NCBI GenBank assembly: GCA_047602185.1
Contig: JASGHY010000001.1
Coordinates: 1,798,001-1,862,000 of the forward strand
Reading direction: 5' to 3'
DNA from: PMP191F sp047602185
GTDB lineage: Bacteria > Bacteroidota > Bacteroidia > Chitinophagales > Chitinophagaceae
DNA length: 64,000 bases
Both the position numbers and the translations under genes were made by a program. Below, in pieces: positions 32,994 through 41,782 of the stretch. Under the pieces are notes generated by a model that saw only the letters and a program-made list of their open reading frames with translations, made no database searches and was not told where the DNA came from. Every line of letters starts with the position of its first letter. Within the stretch, counting starts at the first letter, position 1.

Positions 32994-34949
32994 ATGCACA
33001 AGATCTACCTGCTATCTATTTCTGTACTTACAACACTTCTTTTTAGCACAAGTACCCAGGCTCAGCGAGGAATTACTTTTAACGGCACCACTCAGTACAT
33101 TGATTGCACTAATAGTTCGGCACTCGCCGCAACAGCCATCCGTACCATGGAATGCTGGGTAAAATTCAACAATTTTACCAACGCCCAGGAAATTCTGAGC
33201 CGCTCTATTACAGGTTCTGGTATTGAGCTCCTTGTTTACAACAATGCCCTGGCATTTTATTGTATGAATTCCTCCACAAGCGCCAGCAGTAATATCCAAT
33301 ACGCTTCCAGCAACCTGAGCACCGGCGTATGGTACCATGTAGCTGTTACCTGGGGCAATACAAAAGAATCCATGCGTTTGTATGTAAACGGCGTAAGCGT
33401 TGGTACCCGTACAGATGTAGGAAATATTACCGCCGTAACCAATCCTACCGGCACTTTCCGTATTGGTCAGTGGTACGATGGCAACTCAAGATATTTCAAC
33501 GGTTCTGTTGACGATGTACGTATATGGAGTACAAACAGAACAGCTGCCGAAATTAAAGCAGGCATGTATGGCACTGTTGCTACTACCACAACCGGTTTGA
33601 TTGCTTATTACAAGTTTGACGAAACTTCAGGAACCACTGCAACCAACAGTACAGCTACTACTGGTATCAACGGTACACTTACAGGCACCCCCACCAGGTT
33701 TAATTCACCGGTTGTATTTGCACAGGACAATGGCCTTAATTTCGACGGTACCAACGACCAGGTAGTTGTACCTACCAGCACTGTATTCAATCTTACCAGC
33801 GGCACTTTTGAAGCCTGGATCCATCCTTCTTCTCTTAATACCACAGTACAGCAATGTATTGCAGGCTACCGCGGCACAAGCGGAGGACGCTATAGCTTCC
33901 ATGTAGCCAGTAACCAGATTGGCTTGTGGAATGGCAGCTCCTACACCACATTGCCTTATACATTTACCAATGGCGCCTGGTATCATGTTGCTTTTGTATG
34001 TAATGGCACCAGCACTATTATTTACGTCAACAATGTTAACGTGGGTACCATAGCAGCTTCTTTTGGTACAACGGCCACCGGGCAGCCCTTCGTAATTGGT
34101 ATTGCTAAAAGCAGTACTGGTGATATGGAGCCTTTTGCCGGTGATATTGATGAAGTGAGAGTATGGAGCACCCAGCGCACACTCACTCAGATCAGGGATA
34201 ACAGAAATGTGTCGCTCACCGGAAGCGAAACTGGCTTGGTTGCACTGTATTCTTTTAACCAGGGACTCGATGCAGGCGCCAATGCAGGACTTGTTTATGC
34301 CATAGACGGTACAAGCAGCAACAATCACGGCACACTCACCAATTTCTCGTTAAACAGCACTTCTACCTCTAACTGGAAAGGCCACAGCACCGTGCTTCCT
34401 GTAGAACTTACTTATTTTACAGCCAGCCGTAATGGCGATAAAGCCAATTTACGTTGGGCTACTGCACAGGAACAGAACAGCCGTTCATTTATTATAGAGC
34501 GCAGCACCGACGGACAGAGTTTCAGTTCAATCGGCACTGTAGCTGCTGCAGGCAACAGCAACAGCATTATTGAGTACGCTTTTACAGATGCAGCTCCAAA
34601 ATCCGGTATCAATTACTATCGCCTGCAACAGGTGGATATCGACGGACAAAAAAGCTATTCTAAAATTGCCTCTGTACAATTTGCCGGAACAGAACTGATC
34701 GGTATCTCTCCCAATCCTGCATCATCTGTATTGCACTATAGCATTTACAGTTTACAGAAAACACAGGCTACCGTAACTATCTTCTCTGCGGCCGGTCAAA
34801 AAATGCAGACCAGCACCATTGCTGTACAAACAGGCAACAATACCTTAACTACAGACATTCATCAACTGCCTGCCGGAGTATATACACTACAGGTATTGAA
34901 CAGCGGTTCAACTACCAGCAGCAGCTTACGTTTCTCTGTTGTAAAATAA
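32994..34949 (+). CDS. LamG-domain surface protein with type IX secretion tail
   Basis: A 651-residue secreted protein. A signal peptide (residues 1-23, ending STQAQ) is followed by two LamG/concanavalin-like jelly-roll domains (about 27-215 and 240-430), each with the MECWVKFNNF / FEAWIHPSSL and DDVRIWSTNRT / DEVRVWSTQRT pairs. Then an FN3-like linker occurs (ELTYFTASRNGDKANLRWAT) and a C-terminal T9SS type A sorting domain (GISPNPASSVLHYSI to SVVK). The protein should be exported by the type IX system and attached to the cell surface, where the LamG domains probably bind polysaccharide. The two LamG copies are diverged tandem duplicates. Confidence 0.88.
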   Translation: MHKIYLLSISVLTTLLFSTSTQAQRGITFNGTTQYIDCTNSSALAATAIRTMECWVKFNNFTNAQEILSRSITGSGIELLVYNNALAFYCMNSSTSASSNIQYASSNLSTGVWYHVAVTWGNTKESMRLYVNGVSVGTRTDVGNITAVTNPTGTFRIGQWYDGNSRYFNGSVDDVRIWSTNRTAAEIKAGMYGTVATTTTGLIAYYKFDETSGTTATNSTATTGINGTLTGTPTRFNSPVVFAQDNGLNFDGTNDQVVVPTSTVFNLTSGTFEAWIHPSSLNTTVQQCIAGYRGTSGGRYSFHVASNQIGLWNGSSYTTLPYTFTNGAWYHVAFVCNGTSTIIYVNNVNVGTIAASFGTTATGQPFVIGIAKSSTGDMEPFAGDIDEVRVWSTQRTLTQIRDNRNVSLTGSETGLVALYSFNQGLDAGANAGLVYAIDGTSSNNHGTLTNFSLNSTSTSNWKGHSTVLPVELTYFTASRNGDKANLRWATAQEQNSRSFIIERSTDGQSFSSIGTVAAAGNSNSIIEYAFTDAAPKSGINYYRLQQVDIDGQKSYSKIASVQFAGTELIGISPNPASSVLHYSIYSLQKTQATVTIFSAAGQKMQTSTIAVQTGNNTLTTDIHQLPAGVYTLQVLNSGSTTSSSLRFSVVK

Positions 34950-34972
34950 GACTTCCAACTTCAGCATAAACA

Positions 34973-35012
34973 GGTAAAACCTCTGCAGTAATGCGGGGGT
35001 TTTATTTTATTA
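34973..35012 (+). terminator. Terminator after the LamG gene
   Basis: TAAAACCTC...GGGGGTTTTA stem around 34975-35003 followed by ATTTTATTAT. One pair in the stem is imperfect. Confidence 0.65.
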
Positions 35013-35056
35013 TACAACGGCCATTTCCTGTATTTTTGGTCACAGGCAATTATAAG

Positions 35057-35398
35057 ATGATGAGAAAAGCCTTACAGCAAAACAGTGAACAACGTCTCGG
35101 TTTTACCGCCATATTCGAACGTTATGGTAGTAAAGCGGGTCGCAGCGGCATGACCACTACAACCCTGTTATTGAAAAATGTTCGCTTTGAGAACGGGGAA
35201 CCGGCAACCGATCACATCTGGTTTTCCGAAACAAAAGGTTTCCAGGACCTGGCCCCACTGCAAAAAGGCCAGCAACTCGCATTTGAAGCTACCATTGCTG
35301 CTTATAATAAAGGCTACCGCGGCCACGGCGGACAATACCTGAAACCCCAACAGGACGATTTTAAACTAAGCAGACCTACTAAGATCAAAAAGTTATAG
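35057..35398 (+). CDS. Small hypothetical protein, possibly OB-fold
   Basis: A 113-residue protein using the ATG at 35057 (MMRKALQQNSEQRLGF); the longer frame to 34991 adds terminator-derived residues. The body has RLGFTAIFERYGSKAG, TTLLLKNVRFENGEPATDHIWF and KGQQLAFEATIAAYNKGYRG, a strand pattern that I link to short single-strand-binding/OB-like proteins of mobile elements and plasmids. That is recall, not proof. It lies after a surface-protein gene and before a repeat region, with no obvious partner. Confidence 0.55.
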   Translation: MMRKALQQNSEQRLGFTAIFERYGSKAGRSGMTTTTLLLKNVRFENGEPATDHIWFSETKGFQDLAPLQKGQQLAFEATIAAYNKGYRGHGGQYLKPQQDDFKLSRPTKIKKL

Positions 35399-35399
35399 T

Positions 35400-35870
35400 T
35401 TATAAGTAGAATACAGCTAAACGCGGAACACCTAACGCGATACAGGTTATAAGTTTTAAGTTATGGGCTTTAGGTTAATACAGGTATTGCGAAAGAAGAA
35501 GACTAATGAAGTCCGGAAGGAAAGCAAGTTGGCAGTTATCGTGAATACCAGCGACGAGCTTTGAGCTACGAGCCGCGAGGAATACAAGTTAGCAGTTGGC
35601 AATTTGCAGTTGTCCCAATTTCAAATCCAGTATCCCGTGACTGTCTCTTTAAATCACAAAATCTCTAAATTCCGAAATCAGAAATCTTTGAGGCCTGTAT
35701 TCCCATTCACTATTCACCATTGACCATTCACTTGCTTCAGCCACTCACGACTCACGTCTCACGATTGCCGATTGCCGTCTGCCGATTCACGATTTCCTTT
35801 CACGTTTGACTTTTCACGTTTCACGGACATTTACTCACGACTGACGACTCACGTCTCACGAAATCCCCAG
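35400..35870. repeat. Modular intergenic repeat, copy 10 (long)
   Basis: AACGCGGAACACCTAACGCG, ACGAGCTTTGAGCTACGAG, AATTTGCAGTTG, TTCACTATTCACCATTGACC, CGATTGCCGTCTGCCG and CACGTTTGACTTTTCACG words in succession. The following 35871-36000 stretch has no gene that I can support. Confidence 0.8.
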
Positions 35871-36000
35871 ATCTGCCCCAACTCCTGTTTTGTACCGGGA
35901 AAACCCTGTTTGGTGGAACGTTTTTCGCCCGGCATTCACCCTGTAATATGTTTGTGTTGTCAATGCACAATTAATCGTTTCAATCCTAAAACTGGTAGTT

Positions 36001-36171
36001 ATGCCAATCTTCATCCTGCTTTTTGTGGTACTGCTCAGCGCTCTCGGTGCCAATGCACAAACACCTGACGGGCATGCAAAAAACGCCCGACATTCAGTTA
36101 CCGGAACGACAATATCTCATAAAACACCAGATTCAGCAACGGCAAAATCGTCCCTGCAGGAATTGTTGTAA
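36001..36171 (+). CDS. Small secreted peptide (56 residues)
   Basis: A 56-residue frame from the ATG at 36001. The first 20 residues form a textbook signal peptide (MPIFILLFVVLLSALGANAQ) with cleavage after Ala-Asn-Ala or Gln. The mature part (36 residues) is polar, with His, Thr and Lys, and has no Cys. It sits 39 bases before a LytS-type sensor kinase gene on the same strand, so it might be co-expressed, or serve as a secreted signal or effector. The function is unknown; the existence of the gene rests on the signal peptide and its position. Confidence 0.5.
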   Translation: MPIFILLFVVLLSALGANAQTPDGHAKNARHSVTGTTISHKTPDSATAKSSLQELL

Positions 36172-36210
36172 CCCATCTTAGTCTTTATATTAGCAATACG
36201 TTAATTACTA

Positions 36211-37299
36211 ATGAATAAACCAACGAACAATACAGGCAATAAGCGCTTCCCTTTCTGGAAAATATGCTGGATCATACTGGGTATTAATGCAGCCATGGTC
36301 ATCCTGGGAATGGCGCTCACCAACATGGTAGGCAACATCATCCGTATTGACCTGTATTCCAGGGTTTCCTTCTGGATCGGACAGGTTGTCAGCATCGTAT
36401 TTTATATCGGCTTCTACTACTTGTTACTCAATGCCTGTTATAACCTTTTTGCAACCAGGAAGAAGTTCATCAGCTTCATCCCTGTTTTACTGCTGGCTGC
36501 TGCCGGTTGCGCCGCCTTCCTGCTCATTTTTCACAACCTGTCTCCCGATCTTAAAGAAAGCAAGACAAAAATACCTCTGGAATTATTGGCGTTTACATAC
36601 ACACTTAGCGTGCTTTTCCATGTAGGACTCAACTTATTGGTTGCTTACCTGGTGTACTTACGTGATGAGAGGAAACAACAGAAAATACTACAGGAGCAGA
36701 AAATCAAACTTGAGATGGAAAAAGCCAATGCCAATCTCAATTTCCTGAAAGCGCAGATCAATCCTCATTTCCTGCACAATACCCTTAATTTCCTATATTC
36801 CAAATCACTGCCTTATTCCGCAGAGCTGTCTGAAGGTATTCTTACGCTCAGTGAAATTATGCGCTATGCACTCAACGATACCAATGCTCCCAATGGCAAA
36901 ACCTTGCTGAAAGATGAAATAGAACACGTACGGAATGTGATCAAAATAAACCAGCTTCGTTTCAACAACAACCTGCAGGTCAATTTCGAAGTAAACGGGG
37001 TTATTAATGGAGCTACGATCATCCCTTTTGTACTGATCACTATTGTAGAAAATGCATTCAAACACGGCTTTTTAAAAGACACAGCATACCCGCTTGAAAT
37101 AAAACTGAACGTCAATAATAACCGGCTGGATTTCTATTGCCGCAATAAAAAGAAAACAGGTCCTAAAGAACTCTCCACCGGTATTGGCCTTGATAATATA
37201 AAAAAGCGGCTCGAACTGGCCTATCACGACCAATATTCGCTTACCATAAAAGACGAGCAGGATCTTTACACTACCCAATTAACCATTCTTTCCTTATGA
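36211..37299 (+). CDS. LytS/YehU-type sensor histidine kinase
   Basis: A 362-residue membrane kinase of the His_kinase (PF06580) type. There are about four N-terminal membrane segments (residues 12-155), then the phosphoacceptor region FLKAQINPHFLHNTLNFLYS and a C-terminal ATPase part (VENAFKHGF and IGLDNIKKRLELAY). It partners the LytTR regulator downstream, whose start codon overlaps its stop by 4 bases (ATGA). The signal sensed is unknown. The small secreted peptide gene is just upstream. Confidence 0.9.
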   Translation: MNKPTNNTGNKRFPFWKICWIILGINAAMVILGMALTNMVGNIIRIDLYSRVSFWIGQVVSIVFYIGFYYLLLNACYNLFATRKKFISFIPVLLLAAAGCAAFLLIFHNLSPDLKESKTKIPLELLAFTYTLSVLFHVGLNLLVAYLVYLRDERKQQKILQEQKIKLEMEKANANLNFLKAQINPHFLHNTLNFLYSKSLPYSAELSEGILTLSEIMRYALNDTNAPNGKTLLKDEIEHVRNVIKINQLRFNNNLQVNFEVNGVINGATIIPFVLITIVENAFKHGFLKDTAYPLEIKLNVNNNRLDFYCRNKKKTGPKELSTGIGLDNIKKRLELAYHDQYSLTIKDEQDLYTTQLTILSL

Positions 37300-38015
37300 T
37301 AAATTGTATCATTGTAGATGATGAACAACCGGCAATTGATATTCTGCAACACTATGTGCAGCAAACGCCCTTGTTAAATCTTGTAGCTGCTACTACCAAT
37401 CCCATTGAAGCATTACAGCTTATCGCCACACAAAAAATAGATCTTGCATTTCTCGATATACAAATGCCGGAACTTTCCGGCATTGATTTTATCAAGGCTA
37501 TTAACGGAAAAGTAAAAGTGATCCTCACCACAGCCTACAGCGAATTTGCACTGGAAGGCTACGAACTGGATGTGGTAGATTACCTGCTTAAGCCGATACG
37601 ACTGCCGCGTTTCCTGGCCGCAGTACAGAAAGCAGCTAAAGATCTGCCGGAAGCAACACCGGAAAACAACAAAGAGCAGCCTGAAGATGATTACATTTTT
37701 GTAAAAACAGAATCAAAAGGCAAACTGCTGAAGATTGATCTTGCAGATATTGATTATATCGAAGGCATGAAGAACTATGTAGCTATTTATACTGCAGGTA
37801 AAAAAACGCTCGTCAACACCAGTATGAAAGAGCTGGAAGAAAGGCTGCCTGCCAGGCAATTTATCAGGGTACACAAATCATTCATTATCCCGGTTGAACG
37901 TATTACAGGTATTGAAGGCAACCGTGTATTGCTGAAGGGCATTACCGCTGAAATACTCACCGGCGAAAATTACAAAACAGCCTTGATGGAGATTATTAAA
38001 GGAAAGATTATCTGA
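37296..38015 (+). CDS. LytTR family response regulator
   Basis: A 239-residue regulator: receiver domain at residues 3-115 with phospho-Asp in LAFLDIQMPELSG, followed by a LytTR DNA-binding domain at about 140-235 (FVKTESKGKLLKIDLADIDYIEG and FIRVHKSFIIPVERITG). It is translated from an ATGA overlap with the sensor gene, so the two form one transcript. LytTR regulators usually bind tandem direct repeats in promoters; none are evident in the adjacent gap. Targets are not known. Confidence 0.92.
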   Translation: MINCIIVDDEQPAIDILQHYVQQTPLLNLVAATTNPIEALQLIATQKIDLAFLDIQMPELSGIDFIKAINGKVKVILTTAYSEFALEGYELDVVDYLLKPIRLPRFLAAVQKAAKDLPEATPENNKEQPEDDYIFVKTESKGKLLKIDLADIDYIEGMKNYVAIYTAGKKTLVNTSMKELEERLPARQFIRVHKSFIIPVERITGIEGNRVLLKGITAEILTGENYKTALMEIIKGKII

Positions 38016-38029
38016 TTAGCAAATTAACG

Positions 38030-38330
38030 GATGTGTCGATGAAGGAAATTGGAAAGCAGGAATTAGTTTTTTGACGTTAGGCTTTAGCTATTAGCAGAAC
38101 AGGGAGAAATATCGAATTTTGAAGGAAAAACCGGAAGAAATTTGGCAGTTGGCAATTTGCAGTTATCTCGAATACAAGTGGCGAGCTTTGAGCTATGAGC
38201 CGCGAGGAATACAAGTTAGCAGTTGGCATTTTGCAGTTACCTGTAACTTGCATCTGGTAACCTGTATCCGGAAACTGGTATCCGGTAACCGGTAACGCCC
38301 GTTTCACGTTTGACATTTCACGTTTCACGT
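38030..38330. repeat. Modular intergenic repeat, copy 11
   Basis: TTAGTTTTTTGACGTTAGG, TATCGAATTTTGAAGG, TTGGCAGTTGGCAATTTGC, GAGCTTTGAGCTATGAGCC, TATCCGGAAACTGGTATCCG and CACGTTTGACATTTCACG words. Its right end runs straight into the cut-off glyoxalase gene at 38325. Confidence 0.8.
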
Positions 38331-38456
38331 ATCCCCCTCCACTTCTTTAAACTCAAGGATGTCCACATAAAAAGCGCGACTTATCTTCATATCCTTCACA
38401 CAAAGAATTGGCTGTACTCCCTCAATGCTGTAAGGCAATTTATTAACTGATCCCAT
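38325..38456 (-). pseudogene. Truncated glyoxalase/bleomycin-resistance family gene
   Basis: A 43-codon reading frame starts at an ATG at 38456 and encodes the N-terminal part of a VOC/glyoxalase fold: VQPILCVKDMKISRAFYVDI then LEFKEVEGDT and a stop. Full proteins of this family continue for about 80 more residues after the first beta-alpha-beta unit. The reading frame ends exactly where the modular repeat words begin, and its last codons and stop come from the repeat. So a repeat insertion, or a deletion joined to a repeat, has truncated it. Confidence 0.7.
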
Positions 38457-38496
38457 ATTGTTTTATTATAACATTAATACCGGAAATGATCGCCCT

Positions 38497-39366
38497 TTAT
38501 TTATCCAGGCTTCGCAGGTAAGCTTCTATAGCAGCATATTTCAGCTTTGTAGTATCATCAGGGCTTTCTTCACTTTGCATATACATAGCCCAGCCCAACG
38601 GTGTTCCCTGGTATACTTTATCTGGTAGTGAAAGGTCAGCACCCGCTTCCGTTAATAGCTTTACAGCTTCCAGCGAACCGGAATATACGGCCTGGTGCAA
38701 TGCAGTGGCATGAGAATGAAATCCACTGTTCGCCGTCGGGTACACATTTACATTCACACCCGCATTGATCAATAATGTCAGCATACCGGTATTAGCATAA
38801 AAGGCCGCAGCTACCAATGCAGTCTGTCGTTCCTCATCCCTTGATGTAGGTAATAGACGATTCACTTCGTCCTGCTCATTCAAACAAACAGCAGTAGTCA
38901 ATGTAAGCGGTCCGCCCCTTTTGATCAGGTGCCTGGCAGCCGCTTCATTACCATGTGCCAGTGCGCCAACCCCACTCCCTGCTGTAGCGCCTTCATCAAT
39001 CAATAGATCCATCAGGGCTATCTGCACACCACATTCACGGGGAATGCGCCCGGTAACTACAAGTCCCAGTGCATAATCAAGCTGAAACTGGCAAGAGTCT
39101 GGTGCTTCACGTTTTATAGCTTCAATGATCACTGCAGCCACCTCAGCAATATTAGCAGGTAGAGAACCTTTCAGAATGGGATTATCAGCAATAAACCATA
39201 ATAAGTATGGATCTTTAAAATACCCATCTTCCTGTGGAGTAATAAGCCTGTCACGAACAAGTTCAGGGTGTGTATCAAGCAAAGCCTTCATGGCAGAAGC
39301 ATTGCCCCAACGCAATACATCCACCGCTTCACGAAACAGAGGTTCTGTAATATCAGTGTCTTTCAT
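38497..39366 (-). CDS. Ankyrin-repeat protein
   Basis: A 289-residue cytosolic protein with several ankyrin-like repeats: GNASAMKALLDTHPELV, HGNEAAARHLIKRGGPLT, TGMLTLLINAGVNVN and GSLEAVKLLTEAGADLSLP. Such repeats bind partner proteins; none is named here. It lacks a signal peptide, and the repeats are strongly diverged. It is a single gene in a gap after the truncated glyoxalase, with no clear functional link to its neighbours. Confidence 0.82.
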   Translation of the reverse strand: MKDTDITEPLFREAVDVLRWGNASAMKALLDTHPELVRDRLITPQEDGYFKDPYLLWFIADNPILKGSLPANIAEVAAVIIEAIKREAPDSCQFQLDYALGLVVTGRIPRECGVQIALMDLLIDEGATAGSGVGALAHGNEAAARHLIKRGGPLTLTTAVCLNEQDEVNRLLPTSRDEERQTALVAAAFYANTGMLTLLINAGVNVNVYPTANSGFHSHATALHQAVYSGSLEAVKLLTEAGADLSLPDKVYQGTPLGWAMYMQSEESPDDTTKLKYAAIEAYLRSLDK

Positions 39367-39480
39367 AACAACTGCTTTACCGGCAAATGGAGAACAACAT
39401 GGATAATTTACTTAAACAAATGCAGTTGAGAAAATCTTTTGTGACAGGTAAGAGCATTTTTTAGCAGAGAAGAAACAGGA

Positions 39481-40134
39481 CTATTCAGGTTCAATCAATT
39501 GTTTCACCAGTTTAATAAACTCTTTACGGGGAATCATTTCAGCGCCCAGGCTGGAAAGGTGGTCGGTATATACCTGGCAATCGATCAGTTCTACATTTTC
39601 CCTTTTCAACTGTTGTACGTAACTGATGAATGCGTATTTACTGGCATTACTTACTTTACTGAACATGCTTTCGCCATAAAACACTTTGCCCAGGCGCATG
39701 CCATACAAGCCACCTACCAGTTCATCATCCAGCCATGCTTCAGCACTATGGGCATAACCCAGTTGGTGCATCCTTATATATGCCTCTTTTACCTCAGGAG
39801 TGATCCAGGTGCCATCCTGTCCCGGCCTCGAAATGGATTTACAATTACTGATCACTTCTGCAAACGCCTTATTGATAGTAAAACGGAAGGCTTTCCGACG
39901 CAATAACTGCGTCATGCTTTTACTGATCTTTAGTTTCGGAGGGAAAAGTACAAAACGGGGATCGGGACACCACCACAGAATATGTTCACCTTCATACCAG
40001 GGAAAAATGCCGTGTTGATATGCCAATAACAACCTTTCAGGCGACAGATCGCCACCAATTGCCAGCAGACCATCAGGTTCGGCCAAATGTACATGGGGGA
40101 AAGCAAGTTCTTTATCTAATGCAAAAAGAGACAT
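39481..40134 (-). CDS. aat: Leucyl/phenylalanyl-tRNA-protein transferase
   Basis: A 217-residue Aat that attaches Leu or Phe from aminoacyl-tRNA to proteins with N-terminal Lys or Arg, creating N-degrons. The family signature is FPHVHLAEPDGLLAIGGDLSP followed by AYQHGIFPWYEG near residues 15-45, and the second motif is GGLYGMRLGKVFYGESMFS. clpS lies 27 bases upstream on the same strand, so the substrate-labelling enzyme and the adaptor that recognises the label share an operon. The stop is followed by an AT-rich gap. The start at 40134 gives the usual short N-terminus. Confidence 0.95.
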   Translation of the reverse strand: MSLFALDKELAFPHVHLAEPDGLLAIGGDLSPERLLLAYQHGIFPWYEGEHILWWCPDPRFVLFPPKLKISKSMTQLLRRKAFRFTINKAFAEVISNCKSISRPGQDGTWITPEVKEAYIRMHQLGYAHSAEAWLDDELVGGLYGMRLGKVFYGESMFSKVSNASKYAFISYVQQLKRENVELIDCQVYTDHLSSLGAEMIPRKEFIKLVKQLIEPE

Positions 40135-40161
40135 AGAGATGAGAGGGGAAGAAAAATTGTT

Positions 40162-40470
40162 CTAACCGGCCATTACTTCAACAGTGGCGCCAATACCACG
40201 CTCAGTGATAGCATCGCACAGGGGTTTCAGTTCGTCGTACGAACCCTGCTTTACCGCATATTTTCCCTGGTTGTGAATGATAATAGCACACTGTTCAGCT
40301 TGTTCGGCCGAGTGACCGCAAACTTCCATTAAAGTCTCTATCACCCATTCAAATGTATTCACCTCATCATTCCACACAACCAGGCTATACGGTTCCTCTG
40401 TGTCGGTAAGGACATCAGTATCTTCTTCATGCAAGGGGCGTGTTGGACCGTCAAATGCCATAGTTTTCAA
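40162..40470 (-). CDS. clpS: ATP-dependent Clp protease adaptor ClpS
   Basis: A 102-residue ClpS that hands N-degron substrates to ClpAP. The core is clear: YSLVVWNDEVNTFEWVIETL (Asn-Asp pair and hydrophobic pocket) and EQAEQCAIIIHNQGKYAVKQ with the key His/Lys helix, near residues 27-72. The 25-residue acidic tail before it is longer than the core requires. Together with aat it forms the N-end-rule module. The start at 40470 (MKTMAFDGPT) is the likely one. Confidence 0.93.
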   Translation of the reverse strand: MKTMAFDGPTRPLHEEDTDVLTDTEEPYSLVVWNDEVNTFEWVIETLMEVCGHSAEQAEQCAIIIHNQGKYAVKQGSYDELKPLCDAITERGIGATVEVMAG

Positions 40471-40584
40471 TGCTTGTTATACTACAAATTTATAAAATAA
40501 GGCCAGCTTCGCAAGTATCTTTCAGCTTTTCAGGCTCATATATAAAGAATATCTCACCTGTTTCGGGCGGAATACAATCTCGGA

Positions 40585-40841
40585 TTGCGAAATCGTGAGC
40601 CGTGAATCGTCAGTCGGCAATATCGTCAAACGTGAAAAGTCAAACGTGAAACGAGCGTTACCGGTTACCAGATACAAATTACAGGTAACTGCAACTTGCC
40701 AACTGCCAACTTGTATTCACTCGTGGCTCGTAGCTCAAAACTCGCCGCTTGTATTCGAGATAACTGCAAATTGCCAACTGCCAACTTGCTTTCCTCCGGA
40801 CTTCATTCGCACATCTGCATATTAACGAATTTGCAAATTAG
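40585..40841. repeat. Modular intergenic repeat, copy 12
   Basis: GCGAAATCGTGAGCCGTG, CAAACGTGAAAAGTCAAACG, AAACGAGCGTTACCGG, CAACTTGCCAACTGCC, GGCTCGTAGCTCAAAACTCG and TGCATATTAACGAATTTGC words. It fills the gap between clpS and the START-domain gene; 40471-40584 is AT-rich with no gene. Confidence 0.8.
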
Positions 40842-41486
40842 CTAATCAACAATAAACGGCAACTTCACATTCGCATACGCGGGCTTCTTCAATTGCTCTT
40901 TCAGATTTTTGAAAGTTTCAAAAGGACCTTTAGCTGCAAACAAATTTACCAGCCATGCAGGAAGTGAACCCGCAGGGTCTACCTGCAAAGTGTACTCTAC
41001 ATGGATCAGGCGCGGCTGCCTGGCTGTGATCACCCATTTACCGGAAGAGCGCTCTCCTACCCTTACAATACCATCTTTGGGAGGAATATAATTGGGTAAC
41101 GTAGGGCCATCAATGGTCACCACTTTAGTAACGGGATCCTGTGTAGCAATAAGGTGGGAAACAAAGTCGCGGTTACTCACCGGCCAGGGTACACTCACTT
41201 CAGAATAATAATACAATTCTGAAGGAGACACTTTTTTTAGTAACACACTTGATTTGGTACTGTACACCCACTCTGCGCCGGTATTTACATCCAATATTAC
41301 TGCCACCAGCTGGGCAGGTGTAGCAGGTAGCGTACAAATAACCCGGATAACCTTAAGCTTTGAATTCTCGAGCGATTTCATATAAACCGCGATTCCTTCT
41401 TTGTCTGTTTTAAGAGTCCAGTTATCCTGGGCCTCACAAAACAATGCAAAGACCAAAAGAGGTAATAACAAAAAATATCGTAGCAT
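40842..41486 (-). CDS. START-domain lipid-binding protein (exported)
   Basis: A 214-residue protein with a signal peptide (residues 1-19, ending CEAQ) and a START/StAR-related lipid-transfer domain, beginning NWTLKTDKEGIAVYMKSLEN and including YYYSEVSVPWPVSNRDFV, which is the family's strand-loop region. START domains form a cavity for lipids or sterols. A role in the periplasm is inferred from the signal peptide. The true start is the ATG at 41486; the TTG at 41492 adds two codons. No partner gene is visible, and the tRNA gene lies upstream on the other strand. Confidence 0.82.
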   Translation of the reverse strand: MLRYFLLLPLLVFALFCEAQDNWTLKTDKEGIAVYMKSLENSKLKVIRVICTLPATPAQLVAVILDVNTGAEWVYSTKSSVLLKKVSPSELYYYSEVSVPWPVSNRDFVSHLIATQDPVTKVVTIDGPTLPNYIPPKDGIVRVGERSSGKWVITARQPRLIHVEYTLQVDPAGSLPAWLVNLFAAKGPFETFKNLKEQLKKPAYANVKLPFIVD

Positions 41487-41671
41487 GTGCAATTAAGAGA
41501 TGTGGCTGGAGATATTAACAGCTCCCGGGACATTTTGTTTATCAAATATCAATAAAAGATAGAGCGGCCTACAACACGCGCGTAGGGCTGTTTTCAACGT
41601 ATTACATTGAGTATGAGAGAAAAAAAGGTATTAAAAACTGAAAAAAAATTTTGCAGTAATGCGGATACCCT

Positions 41672-41679
41672 TATCTTTG
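41672..41679 (+). promoter_or_regulatory. tRNA-Val promoter -7 element (TATCTTTG)
   Basis: Exact TAnnTTTG, with TTTTG about 18 bases upstream as a -33-like element. It lies 19 bases before the tRNA 5' end. Confidence 0.65.
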
Positions 41680-41698
41680 CAATCCCAAAACGGAATAA

Positions 41699-41773
41699 GG
41701 GAGTTTAGCTCAGCTGGTTCAGAGCATCTGCCTTACAAGCAGAGGGTCGGCGGTTCGAACCCGTCAACTCCCA
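41699..41773 (+). tRNA. tRNA-Val (anticodon TAC)
   Basis: A 75-base cloverleaf: acceptor GGGAGTT (41699-41705) with AACTCCC; D-arm GCTC...GAGC; anticodon stem TCTGC/GCAGA with loop CTTACAA, anticodon TAC for valine (GUN); T-arm with TTCGAAC loop and discriminator A. The CCA end is not encoded. A promoter and a terminator frame it. The adenine after the anticodon is the site methylated by TrmN6-type enzymes, one of which is at 28254. Confidence 0.97.
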
Positions 41774-41782
41774 CAAACAGAT

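Noticed and set aside
35772..36068. 98-residue plus-strand ORF
   Set aside because: It starts in the repeat block and overlaps the better-supported small ORF at 36001 in another frame.
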